A stretch of DNA of 64,000 bases, taken from positions 186,001-250,000 of the forward strand of contig JANXXU010000008.1 of NCBI GenBank assembly GCA_025350465.1. Direction: 5' to 3'. The notes beneath the pieces are model-generated. The model saw only the letters and a list, made by a program, of their open reading frames with translations. It was not told the origin of the DNA and did not search any database. This DNA comes from Alphaproteobacteria bacterium (GTDB lineage Bacteria; Pseudomonadota; Alphaproteobacteria; Micropepsales; Micropepsaceae). Made by a program: the position numbers and the translations under genes. Shown one piece after another: positions 18,499-28,677 of this stretch. Numbering within the stretch: the stretch's first letter is position 1; every line of letters starts with the position of its first letter.

Positions 18499-20142
18499 AT
18501 GACAAACGCGCATCGCAAATTTTGGGGTTGGGGTACGGAAGATCAGACCGCCAGCGCCGAGGAGCGCGCATTCCTCGGCGCCGCCCTTGCCAAGCGCTAT
18601 GCGACCGCCCTGCCGACGCCGGTGCCACCGCCCAAGGTCGAAGACATCGCGTTGCGCGCACCGCGCTTGGCCGTGCCGTCCAATTTGCAACGCATCGCAA
18701 CAACCGACCAGCGCGAGCGGTTGATCCATGCCTACGGCAAATCGTTCCCTGACTCTGTACGCATGTTTCAGCGCCATGTTCCCCATCCCCCTGATGTCGT
18801 CGTCTATCCCGAGAGCGAAGCCGATATCGTGGCGACACTCGACTGGGCCGGACGCGCCGGAGCGGCTGTCATTCCGTTCGGTGGCGGCTCGAGTGTCGTG
18901 GGCGGTGTCGAATGCGACGTCGGCGACAGCTACAAAGGCGTCATCACGATCGATCTCGCCAAACTCGCGGGCGTCTTGGAGATCGACCGCGAAAGCCGCG
19001 CCGCACGCATCGAGGCGGGCGTTTTCGGCCCCGCGCTCGAAGCGCAGCTGAAACCGCACGGGCTCACGCTGCGCCATTTTCCGCAAAGCTTCGAGTATTC
19101 GACCCTAGGTGGTTGGATCGCCACCAGATCGGGCGGCCACTACGCGACGCTCTACACCCACATCGACGACTTCGTGCAAAGCATGCGCGTCATTACGCCC
19201 GCGGGCCCAATCGAGACGCGCCGCTTGCCGGGCTCGGGCGCCGGTCCGCAACCAGAGCGCCTCTTCCTCGGCTCCGAGGGAATCTTGGGCATCATCACGG
19301 AAGCGTGGATGCGCCTGCAGGATCAACCCAAATTCCGCGCCAGCGCGACTGCGCGGTTCGCCGATTTCTTGGCCGGCGCCCGCGCCGTGCGCGCGCTCGG
19401 TCAAGCCGGTCTCTACCCATCAAATTGTCGCTTGATCGATGCGAACGAAGCCGCCGGCGCTGGCGCGGGTTCGGCCGGTTCTCTTCTCGTGCTCGGATTT
19501 GAGGGTGCCGATCATCCGCTCGACGCCTGGATGTCGCGTGCACTTGAACTCGTGCGTGATCACGGCGGACTGATCGTGAACGATCAACCGAAGGAAGGCG
19601 CAAGCGGCCACCGCCTTGGTGCCGCCGGCGCGTGGCGCAACGCGTTCTTGCGGGCACCATTCTATCGCGAAGTCTTGGTGCCGTCGGGTTTGATCGCCGA
19701 TACGTTCGAGACGGCGATCACTTGGGACAAATTCCAGGCCTTTTATGCAACGGTCACCAGCCGCATGCAGGAAGTCTTGGCCCGCGTGACCGGACGTCCA
19801 GGCACCGTCACCTGCCGATTCACGCACGTCTATCCCGATGGCCCGGCGCCCTACTTCACCTTTCAAGCGCTCGGCCGCTTCGACGCGCTTCTTGACCAGT
19901 GGCGCACGATCAAGGAAGCGGCGAACGACGTAGTCATTGCCGCCGGTGGAACCAGTACGCATCACCATGCCGTCGGCCGCGATCACCGCTCCGGATACGC
20001 ACGTGAATGTCCGCCGCTCTTCGCCGACGCCCTTCGCGCTGCAAAGAGCCGCCTTGATCCGCAAGGGCTGATGAACCCCGGCGTCCTCATTGATCCGGCC
20101 GACCGCGTCGTGGGTATTCGTGGCGCCATGCGGCCCGGCTAG
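18499..20142 (+). CDS. FAD-binding oxidoreductase (alkylglycerone-phosphate synthase-like)
   Basis: PDVVVYPESEADIVATLDWAGRAGAAVIPFGGGSSVVGG (FAD_binding_4), GGWIATRSGGHYATLYTHIDDFVQSMRVITP, C-terminal HHHAVGRDHR. Confidence 0.9.
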   Translation: MTNAHRKFWGWGTEDQTASAEERAFLGAALAKRYATALPTPVPPPKVEDIALRAPRLAVPSNLQRIATTDQRERLIHAYGKSFPDSVRMFQRHVPHPPDVVVYPESEADIVATLDWAGRAGAAVIPFGGGSSVVGGVECDVGDSYKGVITIDLAKLAGVLEIDRESRAARIEAGVFGPALEAQLKPHGLTLRHFPQSFEYSTLGGWIATRSGGHYATLYTHIDDFVQSMRVITPAGPIETRRLPGSGAGPQPERLFLGSEGILGIITEAWMRLQDQPKFRASATARFADFLAGARAVRALGQAGLYPSNCRLIDANEAAGAGAGSAGSLLVLGFEGADHPLDAWMSRALELVRDHGGLIVNDQPKEGASGHRLGAAGAWRNAFLRAPFYREVLVPSGLIADTFETAITWDKFQAFYATVTSRMQEVLARVTGRPGTVTCRFTHVYPDGPAPYFTFQALGRFDALLDQWRTIKEAANDVVIAAGGTSTHHHAVGRDHRSGYARECPPLFADALRAAKSRLDPQGLMNPGVLIDPADRVVGIRGAMRPG

Positions 20143-20326
20143 CCCACCTGTGGCGCAGATGTCCGCATGGCCGACGAATCCATCGAGAGACCCGGCGAAG
20201 GCGCATCTGACGGCTGTCGAGGCGCCATCCGGAGGGCTTGACGAGGTGGCTGAACGCCCCTTGCGCTCCTATAATTTAGGGTAACAGTTGAGTCCCGCGT
20301 CAGGAGCGTGGGACGGGCGGGGCGGT

Positions 20327-21415
20327 ATGATTCGCAACATTCTCATCGGCATTGTTGTGCTTGTCGCCGCCGTCGTCGGCGTCGCGTTCCTACTGCCGCA
20401 GCATCCGCACGTTCAACGCGACGCCGTTGTCGGCGCCTCGCCCGAACAGGTCTTTGCCATCGTCAACGACATGTCGCGGCTGACCGATTGGTCGCCCTGG
20501 GTAAAGATGGACCCGGACATCAAATTGAAATTCGACGGCCCGGCCAAGGGCGTCGGCGCGAAGATGTTATGGACGAGCGCGAAGCTCGGCAACGGCTCTA
20601 TCACCATCACGCAAAGCACGCCGTTTTCTGAAATCAAGACCGCACTTGATTTCGGCGGTGCCGGCACCTCCACAGCGACGTTTGCGTTCGCCCCGTCCGA
20701 CGGCGGGACGAAAGTGACGTGGAGCTTCGATACCGATGCAGGCATGAGTCCGATCGCGCGCTATTTCGGCCTCTTCGCCGACAGCATGATCGGCAAGGAC
20801 TACGAGACCGGCCTCGCCTCGTTGAAGGACCTCGCCGAGTCCGATGCGAAGGTCGACGCTGCTGCCGCGCAAGCCCAAGAAGCTGCCGCGGCGCCGCCCG
20901 ATGTTCCGCCGCTGCCCGCCGCCGCCGATCCGGCAAAGGGGCCTGAAGTCTTGATGGTCGAAGCCCATCCCATCGTCATGACCCGCGCGAGCGCCAACGC
21001 AAACGATGCCGCCGCCGTAAGCGCCGCCCTGGGTGCTGCGAACCAGAAGATCTTGAACTACGCCGAGAAGCACAATTTGACGCTCGGCGGCGCGCCTCTC
21101 GCGATTACGATCTCGCACGACCCGGCGGGCAAGTGGACGTTCGATGCGGCTCTGCCGCTCGACACGCCGCCGGCGAGCCCGCCTGCGCAGGAGGACGGCG
21201 TAAAGGTTGGCCAAACCTATGCCGGCAAAGTCGTCAAGCTGACGCACAAGGGGCCGTACACGTCGTTGAACGACACTTACGCGCGCATTCACGCCTACAC
21301 GAAAGCCAACAACCTGAAGGAAGGTACGACCTCGTGGGAAGAATACGTCAATGATCCCGGTGAGACCGCCGAAGAAGATCTGCTGACCAACGTTTATGTC
21401 GTCGTGAAGGAATAG
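20327..21415 (+). CDS. SRPBCC-family protein with C-terminal GyrI-like domain
   Basis: Start ATG 20327; VGASPEQVFAIVNDMSRLTDWSPWVKMDP; C-terminal KVVKLTHKGPYTSLNDTYARIHAY. Confidence 0.85.
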   Translation: MIRNILIGIVVLVAAVVGVAFLLPQHPHVQRDAVVGASPEQVFAIVNDMSRLTDWSPWVKMDPDIKLKFDGPAKGVGAKMLWTSAKLGNGSITITQSTPFSEIKTALDFGGAGTSTATFAFAPSDGGTKVTWSFDTDAGMSPIARYFGLFADSMIGKDYETGLASLKDLAESDAKVDAAAAQAQEAAAAPPDVPPLPAAADPAKGPEVLMVEAHPIVMTRASANANDAAAVSAALGAANQKILNYAEKHNLTLGGAPLAITISHDPAGKWTFDAALPLDTPPASPPAQEDGVKVGQTYAGKVVKLTHKGPYTSLNDTYARIHAYTKANNLKEGTTSWEEYVNDPGETAEEDLLTNVYVVVKE

Positions 21416-21422
21416 GTGGCCC

Positions 21423-21869
21423 TTGGCAAAAGCCAAGGCACCCTCCGCCGGATATTCCGGCACACCGCTGCTGAAGAAACTAGGCTACGGGCCTGAGCAA
21501 GCGGCCGCGTTGATCGACGTGCCGAAGATGCTGCGCTCCCATCTTACCGCGGCGAAATTCAAGGCGCTCGTCGATGCGTCGATCGACGCCTGTGCCACGC
21601 TCAAGGGTCCACTCGATATCGTGCATGTGTTCTCGGTCGAGCGTGCCAAACTAAAACGAGCGCTGCCGCATTTGATGAAGCGCCTCGCGCCCGCCGGCAT
21701 GATCTGGGTTTCGTGGCCGAAGAAGGCCGCGAAGGTCGAAACCGACATTACCGAAGACGTCATCCGCGCCGAAGCGCTTCCGCTGGGCCTTGTCGACGTG
21801 AAGGTCTGCGCCGTCGACGAAACTTGGTCGGGATTGAAACTGGTGATCAGGAAAGAACTGCGTGGCTGA
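21423..21869 (+). CDS. DUF3052-like protein
   Basis: GYSGTPLLKKLGYGPEQAAALIDVP...GMIWVSWPKKAAKVETDITEDVIRAEALPLGLVDVKVCAVDETWSGLKLVIRKE. Confidence 0.72.
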   Translation: MAKAKAPSAGYSGTPLLKKLGYGPEQAAALIDVPKMLRSHLTAAKFKALVDASIDACATLKGPLDIVHVFSVERAKLKRALPHLMKRLAPAGMIWVSWPKKAAKVETDITEDVIRAEALPLGLVDVKVCAVDETWSGLKLVIRKELRG

Positions 21870-21890
21870 ATCAACTTGAGGAGAACAGGA

Positions 21891-22319
21891 ATGATGCGTC
21901 GGTTTCTTGTTGCGAGTCTCGTGGCGCTTTGCGCCGGCCCGGCCTTGGCAGATGGCAGCACACCGGCCAAGACAGGGTTGCCGGGCACGACATGGGCGTT
22001 GGATTGCACGGTTCCGGCGAGCGCGAGCAATTATTATCTAATCTACAGCGTCGCTTCGAACGGCAATTTGGTGGAGACGATGCGCTCGACCGGTAAAGAC
22101 AAGCCTCGGGAGATTCGTAACATCCAGCTGATTTCTTCAAGCTGGGTTCTCTACACGTTGGATGATACCGACGGGGAAGCGGTCAACATCTTGACCTTCA
22201 CCGGAACGGACGGCCGTAAGAAGTCGTGGTGGTCGGTCGGTCACGACGGGAAGGCATATATTCGAGACGGCAAATTCCCCGACGGCGGCGAGCCCCCATG
22301 GTTCAAGCGGTGTAAATAG
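21891..22319 (+). CDS. Exported hypothetical protein
   Basis: Signal peptide MMRRFLVASLVALCAGPALADG. Confidence 0.6.
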   Translation: MMRRFLVASLVALCAGPALADGSTPAKTGLPGTTWALDCTVPASASNYYLIYSVASNGNLVETMRSTGKDKPREIRNIQLISSSWVLYTLDDTDGEAVNILTFTGTDGRKKSWWSVGHDGKAYIRDGKFPDGGEPPWFKRCK

Positions 22320-22341
22320 TCGCCGGCGTTCGTTATTATTT

Positions 22342-22506
22342 GTCATCCGGCCTTAGTGGAGCCAGATCGCGAAGCGATCCGTTCGCGACGGTTAGAGCCG
22401 GGACCCAGCGGTCGTCGATCTCGAAGCCCCGTCCCCTGGGTCCCGGATAGTAAGGCTCACGATCCAACCGCTCCGCGGTCGGGTTCGCCTAACTTCCGGG
22501 ATGACC
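22342..22506. repeat. Nested inverted-repeat element (GTCATCC...GGATGAC)
   Basis: Outer GTCATCC (22342-22348)/GGATGAC (22500-22506); inner GGGACCCAG/CTGGGTCCC; GATCGC-gaa-GCGATC. Confidence 0.6.
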
Positions 22507-22545
22507 ATCTGTTGTTGGCGATTCAGTGTGCTATGCCTTGTCATA

Positions 22546-24945
22546 ATGAGCGCCGCCGCCGACCGCTTGAAAATCCTTGCCGAGCTTGAGAAGAAAATTC
22601 TCTGGCTCGCGAGCTGGACGATCCACAACGCCAACCACCTTCGCGACAGCGACGATGGCGTAAAGGTCGGCGGTCATCAGGCCTCGTCCGCATCGCTCGC
22701 CACCATCATGACGGCACTTTATTTTGCTGTGTTGAAACCGGAAGATCGCGTCGCGGTGAAGCCGCACGCGAGCCCGAACTTTCATGCCATCAACTATTTG
22801 ATGGATTTGCAGACGCGCGAAAAGCTCGAAAACTTCCGCGGCTACAAGGGCGCACAGAGTTACCCGTCGCGCACGAAGGACGTCGATGACGTCGATTTCT
22901 CGACCGGCTCTGTCGGCCTCGGTGTCGCTCAAACGCTGTTCTCGTCGCTCGTCCAAGACTACGTGCGCGCGCACGGTTGGGGCGACGATCGGCCGGAGGG
23001 CCGCATGGTCGCCCTCATCGGCGATGCCGAAATGGATGAGGGCAATATCTTCGAGGCGCTACTCGAAGGCTGGAAGCAGGGCGTGCGCAACACCTGGTGG
23101 ATCGTCGATTACAACCGCCAAAGTCTCGACGCCGTAATCCGCGAAGGCTTGTGGGCGCGCTTCGAAGCGATGTTCCGCAACTTCGGCTGGGACGTGGTGA
23201 TCCTGAAATACGGTTCCGAACTCGAAGCAGCATTCAAAGAAGCCGGCGGCGAAAAGCTTCGTGCTTGGCTCGACGCGTGTCCGAACCAGCTGTATTCGGC
23301 GCTGACCTTTCAAGGCGGCGCCGCGTGGCGCAAGCGACTGCTCGACGACATCGGCGATCAAGGCGCGGCAACGAAGCTGATCGAGAAGCGATCCGACGCC
23401 GAACTCGCAAAGCTGATGACCAACCTTGCGGGCCACGACCTGCCGTCCTTGCTCGATGCCTTCGAGAAGATCGATCACGATCGGCCGACCTGCTTCATCG
23501 CCTACACGATCAAAGGCTACGGCCTGCCGCTCGCGGGCCACAAAGACAACCACGCGGGCCTCATGACCGTCTCGCAGATGGAAAAGTTTCGCGCCGGCAT
23601 GCACGTCCGCGAAGGTCACGAATGGGACAGATTCGAGGGTCTCGAATTACCCGAGGCCGCGTTCGAAGCGTTCCTCAAGCAGGTCCCGTTCTTCTCCGCC
23701 GGCCGCCGCCGCTTCACCGCGCCACGCATCGAAGTGCCGGCGGAACTGAAAGTGCCGATCCAAGCGGCGATGTCGACGCAAGCGGGTTTCGGCAATCTGC
23801 TGAACGAGCTTGGTCGCGAGCAAAGTGAACTCGCCGCGCGCGTGGTGACGACCTCGCCCGATGTGACCGTCTCGACCAATCTGGGTGCTTGGGTCAATCG
23901 CCGGGGCCTCTTCGCCCACGAGGCGATGGCGGACACCTTCAAGAAGGAACGCATCCCCTCGACCTTCAATTGGGAATTCGGGCCGAAGGGTCAGCACATC
24001 GAGCTCGGCATCGCCGAGATGAACTTGTTCATCCTGCTCTCCGCACTCGGCCTCTCGCACACGATCAACGGCGTGCGCTTGCTGCCGATCGGCACGCTCT
24101 ACGATCCCTTCATCGCCCGCGGCCTCGATGCCTTGAACTATGCCTGCTATCAGGACGCGCGCTTCATTGTGGTGGCGACGCCATCGGGGATCACGCTCGC
24201 GCCCGAAGGCGGCGCGCATCAATCGATCGCCCAGCCGTTGATCGGTATGGCGCAAGACGGCCTCGCCGCGTTCGAACCTGCCTATGTCGATGAGCTGGCG
24301 GTGATGCTGCGTTTCGCTTTCGACTACATTCAGCGCGACGGCGAAGGCGAAGCCGACGAGCGCACCTGGCTGCGCGATCAAACCGGCGGCTCGATTTATC
24401 TGCGCCTCTCGACGCGCCCGCTCGAACAGCCCAAGCGCGAGATGTCGGGCGACATGCGCCAATCGATCATCGACGGCGCTTATTGGCTAAGACCGCCCGG
24501 CCCCAATCCGCAAGTCGTCGTCGCCTATTGCGGCGCCGTCGCGCCCGAAGCGATCGAAGCCGTCGGCATGATGGGAGAGGACCGCCGCGACGTCGGCCTC
24601 CTCGCCGTCACCTCGGCTGATCGTCTAAACGCCGGTTGGACGGCGGCCCAGCGCGCCCGCGAGCGCGGCCTCGTCGGCGCGCGTTCGCACATCGAACGCT
24701 TGCTCGCCGACGTGCCGCAGAACTGCGCGCTGGTGACGGTCCTTGACGGCCATCCCGCGACGCTCGGATGGCTCGGCAGCGTGCACGGCCATCGCGTGCG
24801 CGCGCTGGGCGTGGAGCATTTCGGGCAAACAGGAACGATCGCAGACCTCTACCGTCACTACGGCATCGACGCCAACGCCATCGTCCGCGCCGCCGAAACC
24901 ATCGCTCCGGGGCGTCCGATAAGGCATTTGCGGGCGATTGGATAG
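22546..24945 (+). CDS. Pyruvate dehydrogenase E1-like / transketolase-family protein (AceE-type)
   Basis: GDAEMDEGNIFEALLEGWKQGVRNTWWIVDYNRQSLD (TPP motif), GHQASSASLATIMTALYF, C-terminal transketolase-like domain; the track start at 22501 lies inside a repeat, so 22546 is preferred. Confidence 0.92.
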   Translation: MSAAADRLKILAELEKKILWLASWTIHNANHLRDSDDGVKVGGHQASSASLATIMTALYFAVLKPEDRVAVKPHASPNFHAINYLMDLQTREKLENFRGYKGAQSYPSRTKDVDDVDFSTGSVGLGVAQTLFSSLVQDYVRAHGWGDDRPEGRMVALIGDAEMDEGNIFEALLEGWKQGVRNTWWIVDYNRQSLDAVIREGLWARFEAMFRNFGWDVVILKYGSELEAAFKEAGGEKLRAWLDACPNQLYSALTFQGGAAWRKRLLDDIGDQGAATKLIEKRSDAELAKLMTNLAGHDLPSLLDAFEKIDHDRPTCFIAYTIKGYGLPLAGHKDNHAGLMTVSQMEKFRAGMHVREGHEWDRFEGLELPEAAFEAFLKQVPFFSAGRRRFTAPRIEVPAELKVPIQAAMSTQAGFGNLLNELGREQSELAARVVTTSPDVTVSTNLGAWVNRRGLFAHEAMADTFKKERIPSTFNWEFGPKGQHIELGIAEMNLFILLSALGLSHTINGVRLLPIGTLYDPFIARGLDALNYACYQDARFIVVATPSGITLAPEGGAHQSIAQPLIGMAQDGLAAFEPAYVDELAVMLRFAFDYIQRDGEGEADERTWLRDQTGGSIYLRLSTRPLEQPKREMSGDMRQSIIDGAYWLRPPGPNPQVVVAYCGAVAPEAIEAVGMMGEDRRDVGLLAVTSADRLNAGWTAAQRARERGLVGARSHIERLLADVPQNCALVTVLDGHPATLGWLGSVHGHRVRALGVEHFGQTGTIADLYRHYGIDANAIVRAAETIAPGRPIRHLRAIG

Positions 24946-24956
24946 AACTGCCGTCG

Positions 24957-25925
24957 TTAACGGATTTCCAGCGCCTTCAACCGCGCCTGATAGGACGTCG
25001 CCAAGCAGGAGGCGAGCGCTTGTGCCGCGACCCGGCAGTGCGTGTCGCGCGCCGTCAGCCACGCGCGTTGTTCGCCCTTAAGTTTTTCGCGTGCCGGCGC
25101 GTCCACGGCCCATGCGAGCGCGTCGAAATATTTGTCCGATACATGACGGTCGAGCCTCGCCAATTCGCGCGTCGAGCAAATCGCATGCTCGACATCGGTG
25201 CCGGCTTTCGCGCAGTCGAACGAGGCCGCGGGCGCCAACGGGTCCGGGCGCATGAAGGATTTGATCTGCGCCAGCGGAATATGAACCTCTTGTGGTCCCA
25301 CCGCGTAAGCCGCCACCTGATAGGCGTCGAAGTGGAGCGCGAGTTCGTTCGGCTTGAGGATGAAGTTTCTGAAATTGTTGCCGTTCGCTGCAGCGCCGCG
25401 CGCGATCCAGTCCGTATCGCCCGATCCATCCGGGCCGCGGAGATCACGTTTCAGTGAGTCGATCGCAATGCGGCTGATGCGTTCGATACCGGCGTTGGTG
25501 AAAATCTCGCCGATCTCGACGCTGGCGCCGCTCGGCAGAACGAAGTTGAAAGCCGTGAAGTTCGAGTTGGGATGCGCGCCGCCCGTATATGTGTAGTACG
25601 TGAACAGCACACCGAACATCGCGGGATCGTTGCGTACGACCTCATAACTGAGTTCGCCCGAATAAGCCCGATCTTGCGGCGGGTGGTCCTCCGTCGCCGC
25701 CGACGCGAAGTCGCGAGCCATTCCGCGCGCCCAGGTGTCAATCTCGCGGTCGATCGCCTGGTTCCCGGTTTGCGGATAAGCGAACGTGATCTCGTAGGTC
25801 GGTTTTTTCTCGACGATCTTGCGTTCGATCACTGTGAGCTGCGCACTCGACGCCCAAAGCGTGCTGCCGAAGACAAGGCCGAACATTGCGGTTGCCGCGA
25901 CGGCAATTCTCGCTGCCGAAATCAT
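24957..25925 (-). CDS. Exported protein with DUF4163/DUF3298-like region and C-terminal LprI-like domain
   Basis: Signal peptide; FTYYTYTGGAHPNSNFTAFNFVLPSG; FDCAKAGTDVEHAICSTRELARLDRHVSDKYFDAL...EQRAWLTARDTHC. Confidence 0.8.
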   Translation of the reverse strand: MISAARIAVAATAMFGLVFGSTLWASSAQLTVIERKIVEKKPTYEITFAYPQTGNQAIDREIDTWARGMARDFASAATEDHPPQDRAYSGELSYEVVRNDPAMFGVLFTYYTYTGGAHPNSNFTAFNFVLPSGASVEIGEIFTNAGIERISRIAIDSLKRDLRGPDGSGDTDWIARGAAANGNNFRNFILKPNELALHFDAYQVAAYAVGPQEVHIPLAQIKSFMRPDPLAPAASFDCAKAGTDVEHAICSTRELARLDRHVSDKYFDALAWAVDAPAREKLKGEQRAWLTARDTHCRVAAQALASCLATSYQARLKALEIR

Positions 25926-26071
25926 TTGATTACGTGTCCCGCTACCGCGAATTGTCGCGGCAACGATGCGCCGTTTGCGGCCGGCGATGCAAGGTCGGCC
26001 GGCGTCGCGCGCCGCCATTGACCTTGAAGCCATGCGGGAGCAGCCTCGCGTCGGATATCAAGGAGTCCAAG

Positions 26072-26680
26072 ATGCTTCGCAATCAGCTGATGGTCATGGT
26101 CGCGCTCGTGGGTCTCTGCGGTTGTGGCGGCGAGGTCGGAATCGGAGTTGGCATCGGCGGCGGCTCTGTCGGTGGTGGCGTCGGTGTATCGAGCAACGTG
26201 GGCGGCGGAGCCTCGAACAGCCAAATGACCGTAGTCGTGCACAAGATCGACGCGAGCGGCGTCGGTGCCGAGATCGGCACCTTGATGCTCTCCGACTCCG
26301 ATCGAGGTCTGCGCATCGAGGCGGCGTTGAACGGGCTGCCGCCCGGCGATCACGGATTCCATCTGCATGAAAAAGGTTCGTGCGACGCCGGAGAAAAAGA
26401 CGGCAAGACGGCGGCCGGGATGGCTGCCGGCGGTCACTTCGATCCGGGCGCGACGGGCAAGCATTTGGGCCCGGATGGCGCTGGCCACAAAGGCGATCTG
26501 CCGGCGCTCCATGTCGACGCGAGCGGCAATGCCAATGGCGTCGTCTTTGCGCCGCATCTGAAAGTCGCTGACGTCTACGGCAAGACCTTCATGATCCACG
26601 CCAACGGCGACAACTATTCCGATCAGCCGGCGCCCCTCGGCGGCGGCGGGCCGCGCATCGCGTGCGGCGCGGTGCATTGA
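26072..26680 (+). CDS. sodC: Superoxide dismutase [Cu-Zn], putative lipoprotein
   Basis: LVGLCGCGG lipobox-like, Gly/Val-rich linker, GDHGFHLHEKGSCD, GGHFDPGATGKHLGPDGAGHKGDLPALHVD, GPRIACGAV. Confidence 0.92.
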   Translation: MLRNQLMVMVALVGLCGCGGEVGIGVGIGGGSVGGGVGVSSNVGGGASNSQMTVVVHKIDASGVGAEIGTLMLSDSDRGLRIEAALNGLPPGDHGFHLHEKGSCDAGEKDGKTAAGMAAGGHFDPGATGKHLGPDGAGHKGDLPALHVDASGNANGVVFAPHLKVADVYGKTFMIHANGDNYSDQPAPLGGGGPRIACGAVH

Positions 26681-27135
26681 TATTGAGGGCTGCGGTTGTG
26701 CTCGCGTTTGTCGCAGCACTCGGCGCCAGTCGGTGCGCGCTGGCGGCGGGGATCGCCACCGAGGGCGCGGCCGACATGGACCAATCTGCTCGCGAATTGC
26801 TCGAAGGCCCCACTTGGGTCAACGGCGATCCGCTCAAGAACTGCAACCGGGCGGCCATGCGCGCCGGTGTCGGCGGCTATGAACTCTACGTGAGCAATAT
26901 CGGTTGGCCGTTTTGGATCTCGATCGGCCCGGGCGCCGAGCAAACTTCGACATTGATCACGGCGTTGAAATTGAGCGGAAATCGACTGACGATTGTTTTC
27001 AATGATCAATCGCGCAGCGAGTGGTTTGTCGAAACGCGCGATCGGATCTCCCGCGAAGGCAGCGAGGTGCAAAAATTGTCGCGTTGTGCTGGAACGCGAC
27101 TGTCGACTGGTCTGAGTTTTCCGCCCGGACAATAA
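26677..27135 (+). CDS. Exported hypothetical protein
   Basis: Proposed TTG start overlapping the sodC stop (TTGA); signal-like ILRAAVVLAFVAALGASRCALAAG. Confidence 0.5.
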   Translation: MILRAAVVLAFVAALGASRCALAAGIATEGAADMDQSARELLEGPTWVNGDPLKNCNRAAMRAGVGGYELYVSNIGWPFWISIGPGAEQTSTLITALKLSGNRLTIVFNDQSRSEWFVETRDRISREGSEVQKLSRCAGTRLSTGLSFPPGQ

Positions 27136-27201
27136 TTGGTGGAGGGATTTCGCCATGGCAAGAACAGACACGACAACGACATTAGAGCTGGAGACCGTCA
27201 A

Positions 27202-27966
27202 ATGCCGAAATTGAACCGCGCAGGCGTGCAGATCTACTTCGAGGCGCATGGCACGGGGCCGGCGCTGCTGCTCAGTCACGGCTACTCGGCGACGTCGCAA
27301 ATGTGGCGCGGTCAGATCGAAGCGTTCTCGCGCCACTACAAACTCATCACCTGGGACATGCGCGGGCACGGCCGATCCGATTATCCGGACGATCAGGCGG
27401 CATACAGCGAAGATGCGACGGTCGACGATATGGCCGCGGTGCTCGACGCGGTCGGCGCGCGTGATGCGATCATCGGCGGTCTCTCGCTCGGCGGCTACAT
27501 GTCGCTCGCCTTTCGCTTGCGCCATCCCGAGCGCGTGCGCGCATTGCTGATCATCGACACCGGTCCGGGATTCAAGAACGACGAAGCACGCGCGGCCTGG
27601 AACAAGCACGCGGCAACGTTTGCGCTCGAGTTCGAGAAGAACGGGTTGGAATCGTTGAAAGCCCGGAGCCCGGAAATGGCGGAGAGCTCGCATCGCGACG
27701 CTTCGGGCTTGATCAAGGCCGCCAAAGGGATGCTCACGCAACGCGACCCCGGCGTCATCAACTCGCTGCCCAAGATCGATGTACCGTCACTCGTCGTTGT
27801 CGGCAGCGAGGACAAACCGTTCCTCGCCGCCGCCGATTACATGGCCGGCAAGATTCCCGGCGCGACGAAGGTCGTGATCCCGAACGCCGGCCACGCCGTC
27901 AATATCGATCAGCCGCAGGCGTTCAACGCGGCGGTGCTCGCATTCTTGAAGGATGCGCGGGTCTGA
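27202..27966 (+). CDS. Alpha/beta hydrolase
   Basis: LLSHGYSATSQMW, DMRGHGRSDYP, GGLSLGGYMSL (GxSxG), NAGHAVNIDQP. Confidence 0.93.
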   Translation: MPKLNRAGVQIYFEAHGTGPALLLSHGYSATSQMWRGQIEAFSRHYKLITWDMRGHGRSDYPDDQAAYSEDATVDDMAAVLDAVGARDAIIGGLSLGGYMSLAFRLRHPERVRALLIIDTGPGFKNDEARAAWNKHAATFALEFEKNGLESLKARSPEMAESSHRDASGLIKAAKGMLTQRDPGVINSLPKIDVPSLVVVGSEDKPFLAAADYMAGKIPGATKVVIPNAGHAVNIDQPQAFNAAVLAFLKDARV

Positions 27967-27969
27967 CGT

Positions 27970-28677
27970 CTACGACGGTTCGAATTTGAAGAGAAACGCC
28001 GAGATCGCGTTGTGCAGAATATGCGCGACGATCGCGGGAACGAGCGATCCGGTTGCCAGATAGGATACGCTGTAGCCAAAGCCGATAAGCGCCGTGCTCG
28101 CCATGCCGATCAGGCCTTGATACGTGTGCCCGAAAGCAAATGCGATCGCGGCGACGACGGCCGCGCTCCACTCATTGCCGGCGAGGGCCGCGAGGCGCGT
28201 AATCGCGAAGGCGCGAAACAACACTTCTTCCGTGATACCGGCGGTCGGGCACACGATCGCGAGGAACGCCAACATCTCGCGCGGTGTTTCCGGCAATACG
28301 CGCGCGAGGATCGGCGGCACTGCGATATGAGATCGCGTACGCAATTCTTGCGCACCCCAAGCGATCACGAGGCTGAAGGCGAGGAGACCGACGACCCACG
28401 CACTCGTCTCGCTTGCGTCGAGGCTCAAGCGCACCCCAAGTGTCGAGATTGGCGCCTTCTCCACGGCCAACACCAACATCGCCGCGACGAATAGGGCCCA
28501 AAGGACCGCGCACGACGAGATATAGATGCTGATGCGGGGAATAAGCTCGACGTTCCGCACGCGCATATTTTGTGCGGCCATCAGCGGAAAGAGGACGAGC
28601 AGAGTAAAGAGAAGTGCGTAGCTCCAAACGCTGAACGCAGGTGTGGCGCCCAGAAGAGTCACGCTTAAGGACGTCAC
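27970..28677 (-). CDS. CPBP-family intramembrane metalloprotease
   Basis: GTG start overlapping the GFA stop (GTGA); TAGITEEVLFRAFAITRL, AIAFAFGHTYQG, LVPAIVAHILHN. Confidence 0.88.
   Translation of the reverse strand: MTSLSVTLLGATPAFSVWSYALLFTLLVLFPLMAAQNMRVRNVELIPRISIYISSCAVLWALFVAAMLVLAVEKAPISTLGVRLSLDASETSAWVVGLLAFSLVIAWGAQELRTRSHIAVPPILARVLPETPREMLAFLAIVCPTAGITEEVLFRAFAITRLAALAGNEWSAAVVAAIAFAFGHTYQGLIGMASTALIGFGYSVSYLATGSLVPAIVAHILHNAISAFLFKFEPS

Noticed and set aside
20567-21463. 298-aa minus-strand ORF over the SRPBCC gene
   Set aside because: Antisense shadow; the plus strand shows clear family motifs.
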